DNA of 16,895 bases, from positions 1 through 16,895 of the forward strand of contig CBFIBR010000034.1 of the NCBI GenBank assembly GCA_965660935.1. Reading direction: 5' to 3'. Under the pieces are notes generated by a model. That model ran no database searches. It saw nothing but the letters and a program-made list of their open reading frames with translations, and was not told the origin of the DNA. Made by a program: the position numbers and the translations under genes. Shown one piece after another: positions 16,015-16,895 of this stretch; position 1 is the stretch's first letter; the number at the start of each line of letters is the position of its first letter. This DNA comes from UBA1172 sp002457135. GTDB taxonomy: Bacteria > Pseudomonadota > Alphaproteobacteria > Puniceispirillales > UBA1172.

Positions 16015-16566
16015 ATGTTTATCCAGACTGAAGACACGCCTAACCCGGCCACCCTTAAATTCATCCCTGGTGTTGAAGTCCTCGGCACAGGGTCGTTGCA
16101 ATGCTCATCGATTGATGATGCCGCGCATTCACCGCTTGCCCGCCGATTGTTCGGGGTTGACGGTGTTTCCAGCGTTTTTCTTGGCAGCGACTTTGTTTCC
16201 ATCACCAAGGGTGAAAGCCGCGAATGGTTCACCATCAAGCCCGGTGTACTGGCGGCGATCATGGAACATTTCGCCAGCGGCATGCCGGTGGTTGAAACCG
16301 GCCAGAACATGGATGAAGATGACAGTGACGATGACGATACCGTTCGTCACATCAAGCACCTGCTGGATACAAGGGTTCGCCCTGCTGTTGCCATGGATGG
16401 TGGCGATATTGTTTTCAAATCCTTTGAAGAAGGCGTTGTGACGCTGTTCATGCGTGGTGCCTGTCAGGGATGCCCCAGCTCAACGGCGACGTTGAAAATG
16501 GGTATTGAAAACATGCTTCGCCATTACATTCCGGAAGTACAGGAAGTTCGCGCCGACGAAAGCTGA
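16015..16566 (+). CDS. NifU-like Fe-S cluster scaffold/carrier protein (Nfu)
   Basis: Carries and delivers 4Fe-4S clusters to target proteins. 183 residues in two domains. The N-terminal Nfu_N domain (about 1-90) begins MFIQTEDTPNPATLKFIPG, its standard opening. The C-terminal NifU domain (about 108-183) has VRPAVAMDGGDIVF and the cluster-ligating CxxC in RGACQGCPSST (Cys150, Cys153). Between them is a very acidic linker, residues 100-108 (DEDDSDDDD). The ATG at 16015 is chosen because GAGAGG (16003-16008) sits six bases upstream and it matches the family N terminus; upstream in-frame codons such as 15946 lie before the promoter. The organisation matches the mitochondrial NFU1 and alphaproteobacterial Nfu type rather than the three-domain nitrogen-fixation NifU. 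Confidence 0.95.
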   Translation: MFIQTEDTPNPATLKFIPGVEVLGTGSLQCSSIDDAAHSPLARRLFGVDGVSSVFLGSDFVSITKGESREWFTIKPGVLAAIMEHFASGMPVVETGQNMDEDDSDDDDTVRHIKHLLDTRVRPAVAMDGGDIVFKSFEEGVVTLFMRGACQGCPSSTATLKMGIENMLRHYIPEVQEVRADES

Positions 16567-16608
16567 TAATAGGCTTTACTGGACGAACGCTGATTTATCG
16601 GGGAAATC

Positions 16609-16895
16609 ATGCCATCTTCAACATCAACCGTGTCCAGCCGGTATCTTGTTATTGGCGGGGTTGCTATGGTGGTGATCCAGTTCGGGCTGGTTGCCCTGCT
16701 GGGTTTCAAGCCGCCGCAATTCAAGGCCGGTTATCACATCGAAGAGGCCCCCAGCGTCACCAAGGCAACGCCGCCGTCACTGTCACAGGATCGCTTGCGT
16801 AACCTTGAGGCGATTCTGTCCCCCAAACCCGTGTTGGCCTGGTCCCAGAAAGCCGAAGTCCCGACCCTGCCAGAAGGGATACTGGACCCGTCGGT
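16609..16895 (+). CDS. Unidentified single-pass membrane protein (3' end beyond window)
   Basis: An open frame from ATG 16609 runs 95 codons to the right edge without a stop. GGGGA (16600-16604) is a good Shine-Dalgarno four bases before the ATG. The product has a short Ser/Thr-rich cytoplasmic start, one hydrophobic segment at about residues 13-32 (YLVIGGVAMVVIQFGLVALL), then a polar, proline-containing region (FKPPQFKAGYHIEEAP) expected in the periplasm. The LGF after the helix and the absence of a signal-peptidase site suggest an N-terminal anchor rather than a cleaved signal. I do not recognise the family. It follows nfu by 42 bases and may share its transcript; no function can be assigned from this part. 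Confidence 0.7.
   Translation, partial: MPSSTSTVSSRYLVIGGVAMVVIQFGLVALLGFKPPQFKAGYHIEEAPSVTKATPPSLSQDRLRNLEAILSPKPVLAWSQKAEVPTLPEGILDPS

Noticed and set aside
1..16895. CRISPR array, tRNA/rRNA genes, insertion sequences, phage or defence genes
   Set aside because: No repeat-spacer pattern, RNA gene sequence, transposase motif or terminal repeats were seen; nearly all bases are covered by identified genes.

Overview
The window reads as alphaproteobacterial chromosome. The evidence is the run adenosine-kinase-like gene, mutS, glnD, murJ, trpS, nfu on one strand (mutS/glnD/murJ/trpS clustering is familiar from this class), together with moderately GC-rich codon use and strong D/E-rich housekeeping proteins. 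The species cannot be named from the sequence; a free-living, possibly marine, heterotroph with many solute-binding-protein transporters would fit, but that is inference. No rRNA, tRNA, CRISPR array, insertion sequence or phage gene is visible, and no gene-free stretch exceeds 300 bases.

Region 1 (1-6484) is an accessory catabolic module. A LacI-family regulator, cut by the left edge, reads leftward. Facing it across an AT-rich 89-base gap with a near-perfect 24-base palindrome is a rightward operon: a complete tripartite tricarboxylate-type transporter (membrane subunits TctA and TctB, then the periplasmic binding protein TctC), an acylating, CoA-dependent aldehyde dehydrogenase of the SauS/AdhE-N-terminal type, and an AMP-forming acyl-CoA ligase. 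The last two overlap by 4 bases. The simplest reading is uptake of a small organic acid, activation to an acyl-CoA, and reduction to the aldehyde. This is the logic of sulfoacetate use by SauT and SauS, but with a TctABC transporter in place of the MFS carrier SauU and a LacI-type rather than a LysR/GntR-type regulator. The substrate is not proven by the sequence, and the enzyme that would use the aldehyde (Xsc, a reductase or another) is not in the window.

Region 2 (6485-16895) is housekeeping. A 188-base gap carrying three imperfect 15-base tandem repeats precedes an adenosine-kinase-like PfkB sugar kinase. It is followed by mutS (mismatch repair), glnD (PII uridylyltransferase/uridylyl-removing enzyme, nitrogen sensing), murJ (lipid II flippase, whose start overlaps the glnD stop by one base), and trpS (tryptophanyl-tRNA synthetase). 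A recognisable promoter then precedes nfu (Fe-S cluster carrier), and the window ends in the first 95 codons of an unidentified single-pass membrane protein.

The candidate 'system' of the window is the LacI-controlled TctABC + ligase + acylating dehydrogenase operon. Everything else is ordinary, with a few start-site and regulatory details worth checking.
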